Below are positions 1 to 9,968 of a DNA stretch of 64,000 bases, in pieces. The position numbers were made by a program, and so were the translations under genes. The first letter of the stretch is position 1. Each line of letters starts with the position of its first letter. The DNA comes from Gimesia maris (lineage in GTDB: Bacteria > Planctomycetota > Planctomycetia > Planctomycetales > Planctomycetaceae): contig NZ_CP042910.1 of the NCBI RefSeq assembly GCF_008298035.1, positions 7,316,001 through 7,380,000 of the forward strand, given 5' to 3'. The notes under the pieces were generated by a model, which saw only the letters and a list, made by a program, of their open reading frames with translations, made no database searches and had not been told where the DNA came from.

Positions 1-869
1 GTTTCTTCAGGAATATTGGCATACCAGATCAGCAGGTACTGTGAGATGGCGATGTAAGCCCAGAAACAGTTGAATGCAAACAACAGTTTACCGACATCGT
101 GAAGATGCTCAACATTCACAGGACCATTTAACAGGTTTTTGCTGCGCAGATAAACCAGGCTGATTGCCAGGAAACTGAAGAAACCTACCAGGCCGGCGGC
201 AAAGTAATACACGCCAAAAATCGTGCTGAACCAGTGAGGATTCAACGACATGATAAAGTCGATCGCAGCAAATGTCAGTGTAAATGCATACAACAACAGT
301 GCCGGTCCACTGCGGCGTTCCATCAGCAATGTCAGTTCGGGATCGCCGCTTTCATCCTGGGCAACTGATTTTCCCAGGAAATACCGGGCCAGAAAGATCC
401 AGGATCCGAAGTAAATCAGATAACGCAAAGCAAAGAAACCAGTATTCAGATAGGGGGCCTTGGCTTGCAGCAGTTGGTCTCCAGCAACTTCCTTGGCATC
501 CGCCCATTCAAAGAGCGTGTGGTTTCCCATCAGGGTCAGAAGGACAATGGGCAGTACCAGCACTGCCAGGGGGATCACACCCATAGAGATAAACTCAGAC
601 AGGCGACGTAATACCACACTCCAGCCGGCCCGCGTGAGCTGTTGAATCATCACAAAGAACAAAGCGCCCAGTGAGATGCTCAGAAAGAAAAACGTGCTCT
701 GCAGATAGGAAAAGGCAAACAGATCCCACCCGTTGGTGAATCCCCAACTCAGTGCAAATGAGACTGGCAACAGAGCGGAACAGCCCAGCGCCACTTTCAT
801 GGGGAGGGGGCCCAGCTCAGCCAGGGTTTGAACGGGAATCTTTTTGTCAGTATCGGATGAAGTTTGCAT
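1..869 (-). CDS. actF: ActF, quinol:cytochrome c oxidoreductase membrane subunit (partial)
   Basis: The frame opens at ATG 869 (MQTSSDTDKKIPVQTLAELG) and stays open to the window edge, so about 289 residues are visible and the C-terminus is missing. Several hydrophobic segments are visible, along with the stretch NGPVNVEHLHDVGKLLFAFN and the motif WYANIPEET, which are typical of the NrfD-like subunit ActF of alternative complex III. In this family ActF sits in the cytoplasmic membrane beside ActC. It is the last gene of the act operon seen here, 58 bases after actDE. Genes for a terminal oxidase often follow in such operons but would lie outside the window. Confidence 0.9.
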   Translation of the reverse strand, partial: MQTSSDTDKKIPVQTLAELGPLPMKVALGCSALLPVSFALSWGFTNGWDLFAFSYLQSTFFFLSISLGALFFVMIQQLTRAGWSVVLRRLSEFISMGVIPLAVLVLPIVLLTLMGNHTLFEWADAKEVAGDQLLQAKAPYLNTGFFALRYLIYFGSWIFLARYFLGKSVAQDESGDPELTLLMERRSGPALLLYAFTLTFAAIDFIMSLNPHWFSTIFGVYYFAAGLVGFFSFLAISLVYLRSKNLLNGPVNVEHLHDVGKLLFAFNCFWAYIAISQYLLIWYANIPEE

Positions 870-927
870 AACGTTTCTTGTTTTTACAACGAGATTAAAT
901 TCAACAAGTTGTGTGGTAACGACTTAA

Positions 928-2292
928 TTATTTCGTACTTCGAAGTTTCTGAAGCTCTTCCTTACTAAGATCTTTTGCATCCGTGTGGTGACTCTTCTGC
1001 AGGGCTCTCAAGTAAAGAACGATCGCCCAGCGATCTTCTGGAGGAATCTGGGCTGCATAACCGGGCATCTTGCGGACACCGTTACTGATCGTATGGAACA
1101 GTCGACCCACCGGTTGATTGCGGACATTGTCGGTATAGTAAGAAGCGGGACGAATCCAGGTTCCCTGCTGTAATTCCATCGCTCGCAGTGAGACCAGACC
1201 GTCACCTTCGCCGCCCAGACCATGACAGACGGAACAGTAAATCTGGTAACGTTCTTTTCCACGGGCCATCATCTTATCTGTGACCGGCATGGGGAACTCG
1301 GTGACCCAAGGCAGCTTGGCCAGTTTCTGATCTTCAGTCGGAGCAGCGCCAGCAGCAGGTTTCGCATCAGCGGCTTTTTCGTCAGCAGGCTTCTGTTCAT
1401 CCTGCACGGCAATTGTGATGACATCCTGGTCTTCCGGCAGCACTTTCAGACCATAGTAGAACGGAATATTATCGTCTTTATATTGACCGCGGGGAATGGT
1501 TCCCTCGATATGCGGACGTACTTCACGACCATCGCTGAAGATGTTCGTTGTGTTTTGTGTTTTCAGTTTAGGCTGGAAGTCCATATCGGGAACGATGTGA
1601 ATACGGGGTGTATTCGTTGTCGTAGATCGTTTATAGGCTACCAGTGCAGGAGGCATGATTAACAGCACACCCACCAGGCTGAGCCCCAGAACCAGAGGTC
1701 GAGGCAGCTTGGGTGATTCCACATCAGACCAGAACTCTTCGACATGGGTCGGATTCAATGATTTCAGAAATTCTCCCGTATCAATTTCGGAGAACTTCGC
1801 ATCTTTCGCATCCATACTGATAAAGAAACGGTCGTTCGTCACACGGCGAAACGCCTGTGATTTAAACATCGGATTGTACAATTTCGGCAGCTGGTTCAAG
1901 CCCAACATTCCCAGGAACGCACCGAAGGCGGACAGCAGAACGGAAAGTTCGAAGGTAATGGGAATACAGGCAGGAATACTGAAAAACGGCTTGCCACTGA
2001 TCAGGAATGGATAATCGACGGCGTTCATCCAATACTGCATACCGATGGCAATCGTCCCCCCCATCAGGCCACAGCAGGCCACGATCCAGGGCAGAATGGT
2101 CATCTTGATGCCCATTGCCTCATCGATGCCATGCACGGGAAAGGGAGTGTGAGTATCCCACTTGCTGTAACCGGCATCGCGAACTTTCTTTGATGCTTCG
2201 ATCAACGCATGAGGATCATCGAACTCGGCAAGTAACCCGAGTAGCTGGGGCTCTGCTTTTGTTTTTTCTGGTTGTTCGATTGTGGTCGCCAT
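928..2292 (-). CDS. ActD-ActE fusion: DUF3341 membrane subunit joined to monoheme cytochrome c
   Basis: The 454-residue protein has two parts. Residues about 15-195 match ActD (DUF3341): a soluble LLAEFDDPHALIEASKKVRDAGY region, then two membrane segments around residues 66-88 and 105-130. A third membrane segment near residues 200-222 (PLVLGLSLVGVLLIMPPALV) then anchors an ActE-like cytochrome c domain. That domain has a single heme site, CSVCH at 353-357, and a distal MPGYAAQ segment that could supply the axial Met. An Ala/Lys/Glu-rich linker lies just before the cytochrome domain. In Rhodothermus-type operons ActD and ActE are separate proteins, so this is a fusion. Start ATG 2292; 64 bases after actC. 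Confidence 0.9.
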   Translation of the reverse strand: MATTIEQPEKTKAEPQLLGLLAEFDDPHALIEASKKVRDAGYSKWDTHTPFPVHGIDEAMGIKMTILPWIVACCGLMGGTIAIGMQYWMNAVDYPFLISGKPFFSIPACIPITFELSVLLSAFGAFLGMLGLNQLPKLYNPMFKSQAFRRVTNDRFFISMDAKDAKFSEIDTGEFLKSLNPTHVEEFWSDVESPKLPRPLVLGLSLVGVLLIMPPALVAYKRSTTTNTPRIHIVPDMDFQPKLKTQNTTNIFSDGREVRPHIEGTIPRGQYKDDNIPFYYGLKVLPEDQDVITIAVQDEQKPADEKAADAKPAAGAAPTEDQKLAKLPWVTEFPMPVTDKMMARGKERYQIYCSVCHGLGGEGDGLVSLRAMELQQGTWIRPASYYTDNVRNQPVGRLFHTISNGVRKMPGYAAQIPPEDRWAIVLYLRALQKSHHTDAKDLSKEELQKLRSTK

Positions 2293-2356
2293 AATCTTTT
2301 TTATTCAAACAAATGAGTTAAGTCGTACCTGACACTGGCTGTTCTGCTGCAGTTAC

Positions 2357-3751
2357 TCAGTGGTCTTCGTGACCATGAGGCTGAGGCATCACACTCTTGA
2401 CTTCTGCCATCGCCACCATCGGCATATATTTGCAGAAGAGCAGGAACAATGTCATAAACAGACCGAAACTACCGATCAACATTAACACGTCAACTATGGT
2501 TGGTTTGAAGTAACCCCAGCTGGAAGGCAGGAAGTCACGGCTCAGCGAAGTGACGGTAATCACGAATCGTTCAAACCACATACCAATATTCACAAAAATA
2601 CAGACTACGAAAATCATCCAGGGAGTGGTCCGGATTTTCTTGATCCAGAACAACTGCGGACTGATCACGTTACAGGTAACCATGATCCAGTAAGCCCAGG
2701 CATAAGGCCCGAAGGCACGGTTAATGAAAGCAAAGGTTTCGTAACGGTTACCGCCATACCAGGCAATAAAGAATTCCATGGCGTAGGCATAACCCACCAT
2801 TGAGCCGGTTGCAATAATCACCTTGGTCATGTTTTCCAGGTGACGGTCGGTCAGCAGATCTTTGATGCCACAGATGGAACGGGCGGGAATCATCAATGTC
2901 AACACCATGGCAAAACCACTGAAAACCGCACCCGCGACGAAGTAAGGCGGGAAAATCGTTGTATGCCAGCCAGGCAGCTGAGAAACCGCAAAGTCGAAAC
3001 TCACGATGGTATGTACACTCAACACCAGTGGTGCCGCCAGTGCCGCCAGCAGCAGGTAAGCCCGTTCATAACGGTGCCAGTGACGGGAGGATCCGTTCCA
3101 GCCCAGTGAAAGCAGGCCGTAGGCAAACTGTTGAATTTTTCCGGTCGCCCGGTCACGCAGAGTCGCCAGGTCGGGAATCATACCCATGTACCAGAACAAC
3201 AGAGAAACAGTCGCGTAAGTGGATACAGCAAACACGTCCCACAACAGCGGACTGCGGAAGTTGGGCCACATTGCCATCTGGTTGGGAATCGGAAACAGCC
3301 AGTATGCCAGCCAGACACGACCAATATGAATCCCCGGGAACAGGCCCGCACAGACCACGGCAAAAATCGTCATCGCTTCCGCAGCACGGTTAATCCCCGT
3401 GCGCCAGTCCTGGCGGAACAGAAACAGAATTGCGGAAATCAATGTACCCGCGTGACCAATACCAACCCAGAACACGAAGTTCACAATGGGCCAACCCCAG
3501 AATACCGGGCTCCGGTTACCCCAGACCCCAACACCGGTGATAATGAGATAACCAACCAGACCAAACAACATCCCCACTAAGGATGCGGAAAACCCAAGTG
3601 CAATATACCACGCTTTAGGAGCCTTACACTCAGCCAGTCGACAGACAGCTTCGGTGACGGTCCCATAATCGTGCGCTCCCGTCACAAGCGGAGTTCGCTT
3701 ACCGGGCACTTCGGTGATTGTGTCAATTGGCTCTGTCGTTACTGAAGCCAT
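2357..3751 (-). CDS. actC: ActC, NrfD/PsrC-family quinol-oxidising membrane subunit
   Basis: 464 residues with about ten hydrophobic segments, the usual architecture of the NrfD/PsrC-like ActC subunit of alternative complex III. In this family ActC binds quinol in the membrane and passes electrons to the ActB iron-sulfur chain. Recognisable stretches include [20 protein letters not shown] and [20 protein letters not shown]. The C-terminus ends in a short His-rich tail (PHGHEDH), which recalls the longer His-rich tail of ActB. Start ATG 3751. The gene lies between actB (90 bases upstream) and the actDE fusion and is presumably co-transcribed with both. Confidence 0.92.
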   Translation of the reverse strand: MASVTTEPIDTITEVPGKRTPLVTGAHDYGTVTEAVCRLAECKAPKAWYIALGFSASLVGMLFGLVGYLIITGVGVWGNRSPVFWGWPIVNFVFWVGIGHAGTLISAILFLFRQDWRTGINRAAEAMTIFAVVCAGLFPGIHIGRVWLAYWLFPIPNQMAMWPNFRSPLLWDVFAVSTYATVSLLFWYMGMIPDLATLRDRATGKIQQFAYGLLSLGWNGSSRHWHRYERAYLLLAALAAPLVLSVHTIVSFDFAVSQLPGWHTTIFPPYFVAGAVFSGFAMVLTLMIPARSICGIKDLLTDRHLENMTKVIIATGSMVGYAYAMEFFIAWYGGNRYETFAFINRAFGPYAWAYWIMVTCNVISPQLFWIKKIRTTPWMIFVVCIFVNIGMWFERFVITVTSLSRDFLPSSWGYFKPTIVDVLMLIGSFGLFMTLFLLFCKYMPMVAMAEVKSVMPQPHGHEDH

Positions 3752-3841
3752 GGCTTTTGATATCTTTGCTCAATAAATTCAAACGGATTAGTTAATCTCA
3801 CGCACACATCGGCAGGAACTACCTGCCTTCCGAACTCGCTG

Positions 3842-6800
3842 CTAATGCTTTTCCGCTTTTTCAGCATGATCCGCTTCAGCGTGCTCTTCTGCATGACCAT
3901 GTCCATGCCCTGCTGATTTTGGCTTTGCCAGGGAAGGATGCGGATTCAGAATCCGGGCCATATAAGACGTTCTTGGTTTAATATTCAACTCAGACAGTGC
4001 AGTATAACTACGCGCGTTGGCACGTGCTTTGGCCACACGCGTGTTCTCGTTAGCCAGGTCGCCAAACTCGATCGCTTTAGCAGAACAGGCCTGCTGACAG
4101 GCGGTGACAATTTCACCATCTTCAATCGGGCGTTGTTCGTTTTTAGCTTCGATCTGAACCGACTTGATACGCTGTACACAGTAAGTACATTTTTCCATAA
4201 CCCCGCGATGACGGACGGTCACTTCAGGATTCAGTACCAGGGCCTGTAATTTGCCGCGGGGCTCTTCGTAAATCTTATTGAAGTTGAAGTAGTTGAAGCG
4301 ACGCACTTTGTAAGGACAGTTGTTGGCACAGTAACGGGTTCCGACACAGCGGTTGTAAACCATGTCGTTCAGTCCCTCGTCAGTGTGCACTGTCGCAGCG
4401 ACCGGGCAAACCTGTTCACAGGGAGCCAGTTCACACTGCTGACACAACATCGGCTGAATGGAAACCCCGGGGTTATCCACATCATCGCCGGTAAAGTAAC
4501 GGTCGATTCGCAGCCAGTGCATTTCCCGGCTGTTGATCACCTGCTCGCGACCGACAACAGGAACATTGTTTTCCGCCTGGCAGGCTACCGAACAGGCATT
4601 ACAGCCAATACACTTGGAGAGGTCGATCGACATTCCCCAGGCCTGACCTTCATAGGACTTCTCCAGGTAGACCGGCTTCCCATCCTTGTTTTCATCCCAC
4701 AAGGAGATCAGCGGCGGATGATGAGTCCGTTCTTCGGCAAAATCAGGATTCGCTTCGTATTCAGAGAGATCGCCTTCACGCACCAGCTGGCCGACACGAC
4801 CCTCAATTTCACCCTGGCCGACAGCATCGATCGCATGGTGATCCTGGGTAACCGCCAGTTCATAAGTCTTACCGGTTTTTTCGACTTTCAGACCGGACTT
4901 GAAGTCGATCGCACCTTTAGTCTGCAGAGCAGCAATATTTTCACCCACCGGTTTCACATCGCGGGCAACATCGCCACCAACCAGGCCAGCGGCAGTACGT
5001 CCGTAACCCAGAGCCACAGCCACCGAATTGGGGGCCTGACCGGGCAACACGTAGACGGGCAATTCAATCGACTTCCCATCCAGGATCAGCTTGACGACGG
5101 AACCGAATTCCACACCCAGATCATTGGCGGTTTTTGGAGCCAGAATCGCAGCATTGTCCCAAGTAATCTTCGTGAGACTGTCGGGTGTTTCCTGCAACCA
5201 GCCACTGTTAGCGAAACGACCATCATACAGCTGAGGACTGGCGTAAAACACCAGTTCCAGGTCTTCTTCACCTGCTTCAACGGCTTTGGCAGCAGGCAAC
5301 TCCTTGACCTTAGGCGAAACCGCTTCCAGTGAACTTCCCTTGAGCAGACCATCGTGTACGACGCGTCGCCAGGAAGCATTCACGGCCATCGAATCCAGAG
5401 AACCCTTCACAGCTTCTTTGATCAGATCCAGGGCAACAGGATGCTTGTCGCCACACAGAATCGCCAGCAGCTCCACTTCCGACTTTCCATCGTGCAAGGG
5501 CTCAATCAGCGGCTGACCAATGCAGAGCGTTCCGTCATAAGAACGCGAATCACCCCACTGTTCGAAGGGATGCGTTTTAGGCAGATGCCACTTACATAAC
5601 AGTGACGTTTCATCTTCGTACTCACCGAGATGAACGGCATTCGGCACCTTGGACAGTGCGGTCACAAAATCGATGTCGCCGGGGGCATTATAAGCAGGAT
5701 TGCCGCCGAGAATAATCAACGTATCGACTGCACCAGACTGCATTTCGTCGGTCAGAGTCCGCAGTGCTTCCACAGCCGTCAGCTCACGAGCCAGGGGCTC
5801 TTTGGTATACTTGACGGCTTCGCCGACGTTACCCAGCTGCTCGTTCAGTTTATGAACGCGTGCCTGCAGTTCCGCGGGCTGACTTGCACCAATGGCGATC
5901 AGACTGGAACCCTGGTTTGCCACCAGGTCTTCGGCCATTGCCGCCAGAACCTTGTCGGCGTAATCGTCGCTGGCAGCTTCTGCTTTCTTGCCAGACAGGC
6001 TGGCCTGCACCTGTGCTTCCAGCTTGGACAGAAAGGCCCCCATATCTACCGAACGGGTGGGGAGACGGTGATCTGCTGAAATCCCGGTTGTGGTGAAGCG
6101 GCTTTCCACTACATACAGGCGATTCATCGGCCCGGCAGCAGGATCACGGCGACTCGCCCAGTCACGAGTATGTTTCAGCGAGGCAGGATGTTCAGACAGC
6201 AGATCCTCATCCAGACAGACGATGATATTCGCCTTGGTCAGATCAAATTGCGGACGAACCACTTCGCCGAACGCCAGCCTGGCTCCCGCGTAGACATTGT
6301 CGCGCGAGCAGGCGGTGTAGTCATACCATTTCGACTTGGGATACAGCTCGGCAAACTTCTCCTGCAACGCTTTGCGGGCAGCGGAAGAACTGACATCAGC
6401 CAGCACCCGCAGTTTTGCCCCGTCATTCTTTCGCGCCTGACCCAGCACGGTATCGGAATATTCAAAAAATGCACCCCAGTCGCGACCAAAACGGGACTTC
6501 CCCTTGTACTCGACTACGCCAACCGCACGATCGGGATCATACAGAGAAAGCGTCTCGGATTGCGCGAAGACAGAAGAAGCCCCCTGGCTCTGGGGAGAGT
6601 CGGGATTGCCTTCCACCTTGATCGGCCGCCCGTCATAGCAGGTCACCAGCAGACTTTCCGCCTGACCACCCAGCTCCATAAAGGTGGCAAACTTCTGAGG
6701 CACGCCGGGAATCAAGCCCTCGGGACGCGAGACACTGGGAGAGATCTTCTCATCTTCCCAATGACAGCCTGTTGCTCCAGCCAGGGCAACAGAGGCCCCC

Positions 6801-6937
6801 ATAATCTGCATCCAGCGACGCCGCGAAACCCCTTCCGGGTATTCGGAAGCTGCTACTGGAAACTCACGATGCAAAACTTCTTCAAACTCCGGCGTGGAAT
6901 GCAACTCACCCAGACTTCGCCAATACTTTTTATCCAC
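3842..6937 (-). CDS. actB: ActB, molybdopterin-oxidoreductase-like iron-sulfur subunit of alternative complex III
   Basis: I place the start at GTG 6937, giving [12 protein letters not shown] and 1031 residues. An AAGGGG sequence stands about nine bases upstream and overlaps the actA stop codon; the frame is open further to a TTG at 6970 but without this support. A twin-arginine signal ([17 protein letters not shown]) ends in a lipobox-like GATGC. The long middle is molybdopterin-oxidoreductase-like; in this family it lacks the cofactor. The C-terminal part has the cysteine clusters of one 3Fe-4S and three 4Fe-4S centres: [37 protein letters not shown], and CTYC paired with CQQAC. The protein ends in a His/Glu-rich tail ([18 protein letters not shown]). 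Confidence 0.93.
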   Translation of the reverse strand: MDKKYWRSLGELHSTPEFEEVLHREFPVAASEYPEGVSRRRWMQIMGASVALAGATGCHWEDEKISPSVSRPEGLIPGVPQKFATFMELGGQAESLLVTCYDGRPIKVEGNPDSPQSQGASSVFAQSETLSLYDPDRAVGVVEYKGKSRFGRDWGAFFEYSDTVLGQARKNDGAKLRVLADVSSSAARKALQEKFAELYPKSKWYDYTACSRDNVYAGARLAFGEVVRPQFDLTKANIIVCLDEDLLSEHPASLKHTRDWASRRDPAAGPMNRLYVVESRFTTTGISADHRLPTRSVDMGAFLSKLEAQVQASLSGKKAEAASDDYADKVLAAMAEDLVANQGSSLIAIGASQPAELQARVHKLNEQLGNVGEAVKYTKEPLARELTAVEALRTLTDEMQSGAVDTLIILGGNPAYNAPGDIDFVTALSKVPNAVHLGEYEDETSLLCKWHLPKTHPFEQWGDSRSYDGTLCIGQPLIEPLHDGKSEVELLAILCGDKHPVALDLIKEAVKGSLDSMAVNASWRRVVHDGLLKGSSLEAVSPKVKELPAAKAVEAGEEDLELVFYASPQLYDGRFANSGWLQETPDSLTKITWDNAAILAPKTANDLGVEFGSVVKLILDGKSIELPVYVLPGQAPNSVAVALGYGRTAAGLVGGDVARDVKPVGENIAALQTKGAIDFKSGLKVEKTGKTYELAVTQDHHAIDAVGQGEIEGRVGQLVREGDLSEYEANPDFAEERTHHPPLISLWDENKDGKPVYLEKSYEGQAWGMSIDLSKCIGCNACSVACQAENNVPVVGREQVINSREMHWLRIDRYFTGDDVDNPGVSIQPMLCQQCELAPCEQVCPVAATVHTDEGLNDMVYNRCVGTRYCANNCPYKVRRFNYFNFNKIYEEPRGKLQALVLNPEVTVRHRGVMEKCTYCVQRIKSVQIEAKNEQRPIEDGEIVTACQQACSAKAIEFGDLANENTRVAKARANARSYTALSELNIKPRTSYMARILNPHPSLAKPKSAGHGHGHAEEHAEADHAEKAEKH

Positions 6938-6948
6938 AACCGAACCCC

Positions 6949-7632
6949 TTAGCGGTGACACGTAGAACAATTAGATGAAGGATTCAAATTCAGTTCCTTA
7001 CGAACCTGCTCGCCCACTTCATGCGGATCCCCCTCAGCCTTCCAGTCAAGCTTCGTCACAAACTCGGGCGGACGAAGATTAGGCTCCGGGTGCCGGTGAC
7101 ATTCCAGGCACCAGCTCATACTCAGCGGCTTAACCTGGGTCACTACATCCATTTTGTCGACACGACCATGACAGGAAACACAACTCACACCCCGACGGAC
7201 ATGAGCACTATGATTAAAGTAAACGTAGTCAGGCAGGTCATGCACGCGTCGCCACTGCATTGACTTGCCTGTCGCCTGACTCTCACGAATAGGGGCCAGT
7301 TTGGAACTGGTCGAGTGAATCGAAACCGTATTCACAACGCCGTTTGCATCCGCACCGCTGTGACAATTCAGACAGGTCTTGGTGGGAGGAATCGCAGCAT
7401 GCCCGGCTACCTCGACAGTATTGTGGCAGTAGCGGCAATCCAGCTTCAGCTTACCTGCGTGCAATTTATGACTGAACGGGAGTGGCTGCTCGGGCCGATA
7501 GCCGACATCCGTCGTTTCAGGACTGGCGCCAAAGGCAACCATACCAACTACATACAAGGCGCCAATCGCCCCCAGCGCACCCAGCACCGGTACAATTGTA
7601 TTCGCCCATTTGGGAAACAGAAAACGATCCAT
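6949..7632 (-). CDS. actA: ActA, pentaheme cytochrome c subunit of alternative complex III
   Basis: With the start at ATG 7632 ([18 protein letters not shown]) the protein has 227 residues; a GTG 13 codons upstream is less likely because its Shine-Dalgarno would be too close. One N-terminal membrane segment (about residues 12-33) anchors a periplasmic domain with five CXXCH heme sites at 66-70, 87-91, 151-155, 175-179 and 222-226. The last site lies one residue from the C-terminus. In alternative complex III this subunit relays electrons from ActB to cytochrome c. It is the first gene of the operon, and only 11 bases separate its stop codon from the actB GTG start. Confidence 0.93.
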   Translation of the reverse strand: MDRFLFPKWANTIVPVLGALGAIGALYVVGMVAFGASPETTDVGYRPEQPLPFSHKLHAGKLKLDCRYCHNTVEVAGHAAIPPTKTCLNCHSGADANGVVNTVSIHSTSSKLAPIRESQATGKSMQWRRVHDLPDYVYFNHSAHVRRGVSCVSCHGRVDKMDVVTQVKPLSMSWCLECHRHPEPNLRPPEFVTKLDWKAEGDPHEVGEQVRKELNLNPSSNCSTCHR

Positions 7633-8250
7633 TTTTGCTTTACCTGATAAGACCTTTCGAGGAAAAAACACCTCAACAGACAGTAACTGTCTTGAATGCC
7701 TGATGTGCCATCCGATGGTCAGAGCGGAATTTTCACTTGATTACGTAGAGAAGAACCCCCATCTAATCAGCAAGAATAGAAGTAAGCCGAAAAGTAAGCA
7801 ATCCATTCCGAAGGTCGCAGCATCAAGTTTCTTGGAGTCGGGAGGTCTCAGATTGGAAATTCTCATTTATGGGGACAGCAGAATGCCTTGCCCGGAACCA
7901 CCTCTTCGCTCCCATTCTTTGCAGTGAATCACTTCGTCAACAGGAGGTATCCCCCTTTACACACCTGAACTGTGCACACGTCTCATCAAAATCAGACCTA
8001 AACAGGAAAGATCATATTTATGTCCAGTTCGTTAATTTACACTAAAAGTCTTGAACATAAGAATTCTTTGATTTATGATCAGAGGTGCTTCATTGATCTC
8101 TAAATCAGACAAAACAAGCAGGGCCTACCCCCCTTCTAAAAATCCATTCATCATTTCTTCATACAAAGCAGGCACTCATGCAGAGTCTTCTTCATTTTTT
8201 CTATTTCTTTTCTGGTTACGATTAATCTTTTTTATTCAAGGAGAGTAGAT
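7633..8250. other. Intergenic region between divergent act operon and DUF1559 gene
   Basis: About 620 bases with no convincing gene. It must hold the promoters of the minus-strand act operon and of the plus-strand DUF1559 gene, but I could not pick out a confident -35/-10 pair. A strong Shine-Dalgarno (AAGGAGAG) precedes the ATG at 8251. The open frames here have no family features. Confidence 0.6.
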
Positions 8251-9267
8251 ATGAGACGACAGAAAAAGAAGCTGGGATTTACACTGATCGAACTACTGGT
8301 CGTAATTGCTATTATCGCGATTCTTATTGCCCTTTTATTACCCGCAGTACAGCAGGCACGTGAATCTGCCCGACGCTCGACCTGCAAAAACCAGTTGAAG
8401 CAGATTGTCCTGGCAATCCACAACTATCACGACACCCACAGCATGTTCCCCGCGGGTTACTACACCCGTGCCAATCCCGGCTCCACTATTTCCGGGCTGG
8501 AAAACCGAGCCACCGGCTTTGTGATGCTGTTACCCTTTCTGGACCAGGCCTCCCTCTACAACCTGTACAACTTTGACATCGGGACTGGCGGTGGACCGGA
8601 TCAATCGGGAGGCGGGCAAACTGACACACAAACGGCCTTCCTGAACCAGACCAAACTTCCCATTTACCAGTGCCCCTCTGCCAATACTCGACTACTGAAC
8701 CTCAAACTCAATCCCCGCGATGGCCACCTTGACAGTTCTGACAGTGGCTCCTCGTTTGCCAGCAGTTACGCTTTCAGTTCGGGAAATAAGTACGGTACCG
8801 GTAATGGCCAGTTCTGGGGAATCTATTTTGGCACCAGTAATTCCGCAGCAGCGGGGATTATGACGCCCAACAGTGCGACCCGATTTCGCGATGTCGAAGA
8901 TGGCGCATCAATGACATTTATTGTCGGGGAAGCAGAACACAACGATCTGAAAACAGATTACTCCGGATCGACGGCCATCGATAACAGTGACGTCGTCAGC
9001 CGCCGACATGCTTTCTGGACCGAAGGCATGCACCACTCAGTCCGCTCCACATTCATGCCCCCCTATCAATCAATTGAAGAATGTGTCATTTCATTCGCCC
9101 CCGGCGCCTGGAGAGACTGCACCTACTCTTTCGGCAGCCCGCACCAGGGAGGATTACATATGGGAATGGCTGACGGCGCGGTACGTTTCGTCAGTGAAAA
9201 CATCAATCTCTCCACCTGGAGATACCTGGGATCGATGGGAGATGGTGAGGTTCTCGGAGAATTCTAA
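8251..9267 (+). CDS. DUF1559 protein with prepilin-type N-terminus
   Basis: 338 residues. The N-terminus after a short basic stretch is GFTLIELLVVIAIIAILIAL, a type IV prepilin/pseudopilin leader with cleavage expected between G9 and F10 and the conserved Glu at mature position 5. It continues into LLPAVQQARESARR, CKNQLKQIVLAIHNYHDTH and FPAGY, the diagnostic start of the DUF1559 family that is greatly expanded in planctomycetes. The C-terminal motif HMGMADGAVRFVSENI matches the family's H-X9-DG box. The role is unknown; pseudopilin-like assembly at the cell surface is inferred from the leader alone. AAGGAGAG lies 8 bases before the ATG. A lipoprotein gene follows, a common pairing for this family. 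Confidence 0.95.
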   Translation: MRRQKKKLGFTLIELLVVIAIIAILIALLLPAVQQARESARRSTCKNQLKQIVLAIHNYHDTHSMFPAGYYTRANPGSTISGLENRATGFVMLLPFLDQASLYNLYNFDIGTGGGPDQSGGGQTDTQTAFLNQTKLPIYQCPSANTRLLNLKLNPRDGHLDSSDSGSSFASSYAFSSGNKYGTGNGQFWGIYFGTSNSAAAGIMTPNSATRFRDVEDGASMTFIVGEAEHNDLKTDYSGSTAIDNSDVVSRRHAFWTEGMHHSVRSTFMPPYQSIEECVISFAPGAWRDCTYSFGSPHQGGLHMGMADGAVRFVSENINLSTWRYLGSMGDGEVLGEF

Positions 9268-9274
9268 ACAACCT

Positions 9275-9325
9275 GAACCAGTCGGGCCTGACTATTTCAG
9301 CGCGGCTCGGCTGGTTCTTTTTTTT
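9275..9325 (+). terminator. Rho-independent terminator after the DUF1559 gene
   Basis: GAACCAG near 9275 and CTGGTTC ending at 9317 form a 7-bp stem, followed at once by a run of T residues. It lies just after the DUF1559 stop codon, so the lipoprotein gene downstream may have its own promoter or depend on read-through. Confidence 0.75.
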
Positions 9326-9390
9326 ATTGCGATCTTCTCCTGACCATAAGATTCGCAAAATATTAATTGAAAACGAAAGACGCTCCTGTT

Positions 9391-9816
9391 ATGAACGCTC
9401 GATTTTTGATTCTATCTTTTTTGATATTGGCATCCGGCTGCAGCGGCTCAGACCTGTCTTATGATAAAGCTGCCGTGCATGGAACTGTGACTGTCAACGG
9501 TGAGCCGCTTTCTTCCGGTAAGATTCGTTTCATACCACTCGTGGATACGGTGAGCAAACTCACCGTCGCCGATATCGTCGACGGCAATTACGAATTCGAT
9601 GCTGAGAACGGACCGGGTGTGGGCGAACATCGAGTAGAAATCATTTCGATACGCAAAACAGGAGAAAAAGTGCAAATCCCGGATGAGCCGGAAGGCACGA
9701 TGAGAGAGGTAACAGAACAGATTCTGCCAGCCATCTATAATACGAGCTCGCGATTAACCCTCGAAGTGAAAGAGGGAGAGAACGAAGGAAACTTTGACTT
9801 GAAGATGAAAGAATAG
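9391..9816 (+). CDS. Small lipoprotein, carboxypeptidase-regulatory-like fold
   Basis: Starting at ATG 9391 (MNARFLILSFLILASGCSGS) the protein has 141 residues and a clear lipobox LASGC, so it should be lipid-anchored. The mature part (VHGTVTVNGEPLSSGKIRFI and a DGNYEFDAENGPGVGEHRVE segment) resembles the transthyretin/carboxypeptidase-regulatory-like beta-sandwich of small planctomycete lipoproteins encoded next to DUF1559 genes. An upstream TTG at 9367 would lengthen it by eight residues but would push the signal peptide away from the N-terminus. Function unknown; partnership with the DUF1559 protein is inferred from gene order only. Confidence 0.85.
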   Translation: MNARFLILSFLILASGCSGSDLSYDKAAVHGTVTVNGEPLSSGKIRFIPLVDTVSKLTVADIVDGNYEFDAENGPGVGEHRVEIISIRKTGEKVQIPDEPEGTMREVTEQILPAIYNTSSRLTLEVKEGENEGNFDLKMKE

Positions 9817-9968
9817 CTTTAAAACCAGCCACGAATGCAGTGAAAAGGAGCTGCCCTGGCTGATTTTCTTCTCCCGCGCTTTACACAAGTTCTGTCTTGT
9901 AACATGATAAGCGCCAGTCAAAATTCGTTCCGGACCTCATTTTCTCGACTTCACACCACAGGCACATC

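Noticed and set aside
4385..5332. 315-codon open frame on the plus strand
   Set aside because: It is fully antisense to actB, whose protein is unmistakable. It has no Shine-Dalgarno or family motif and reflects codon bias of the real gene.
7610..7927. 105-codon plus-strand frame in the act operon upstream region
   Set aside because: It overlaps the start of actA and lacks a Shine-Dalgarno, signal or family features. The region is better explained as divergent promoter DNA.
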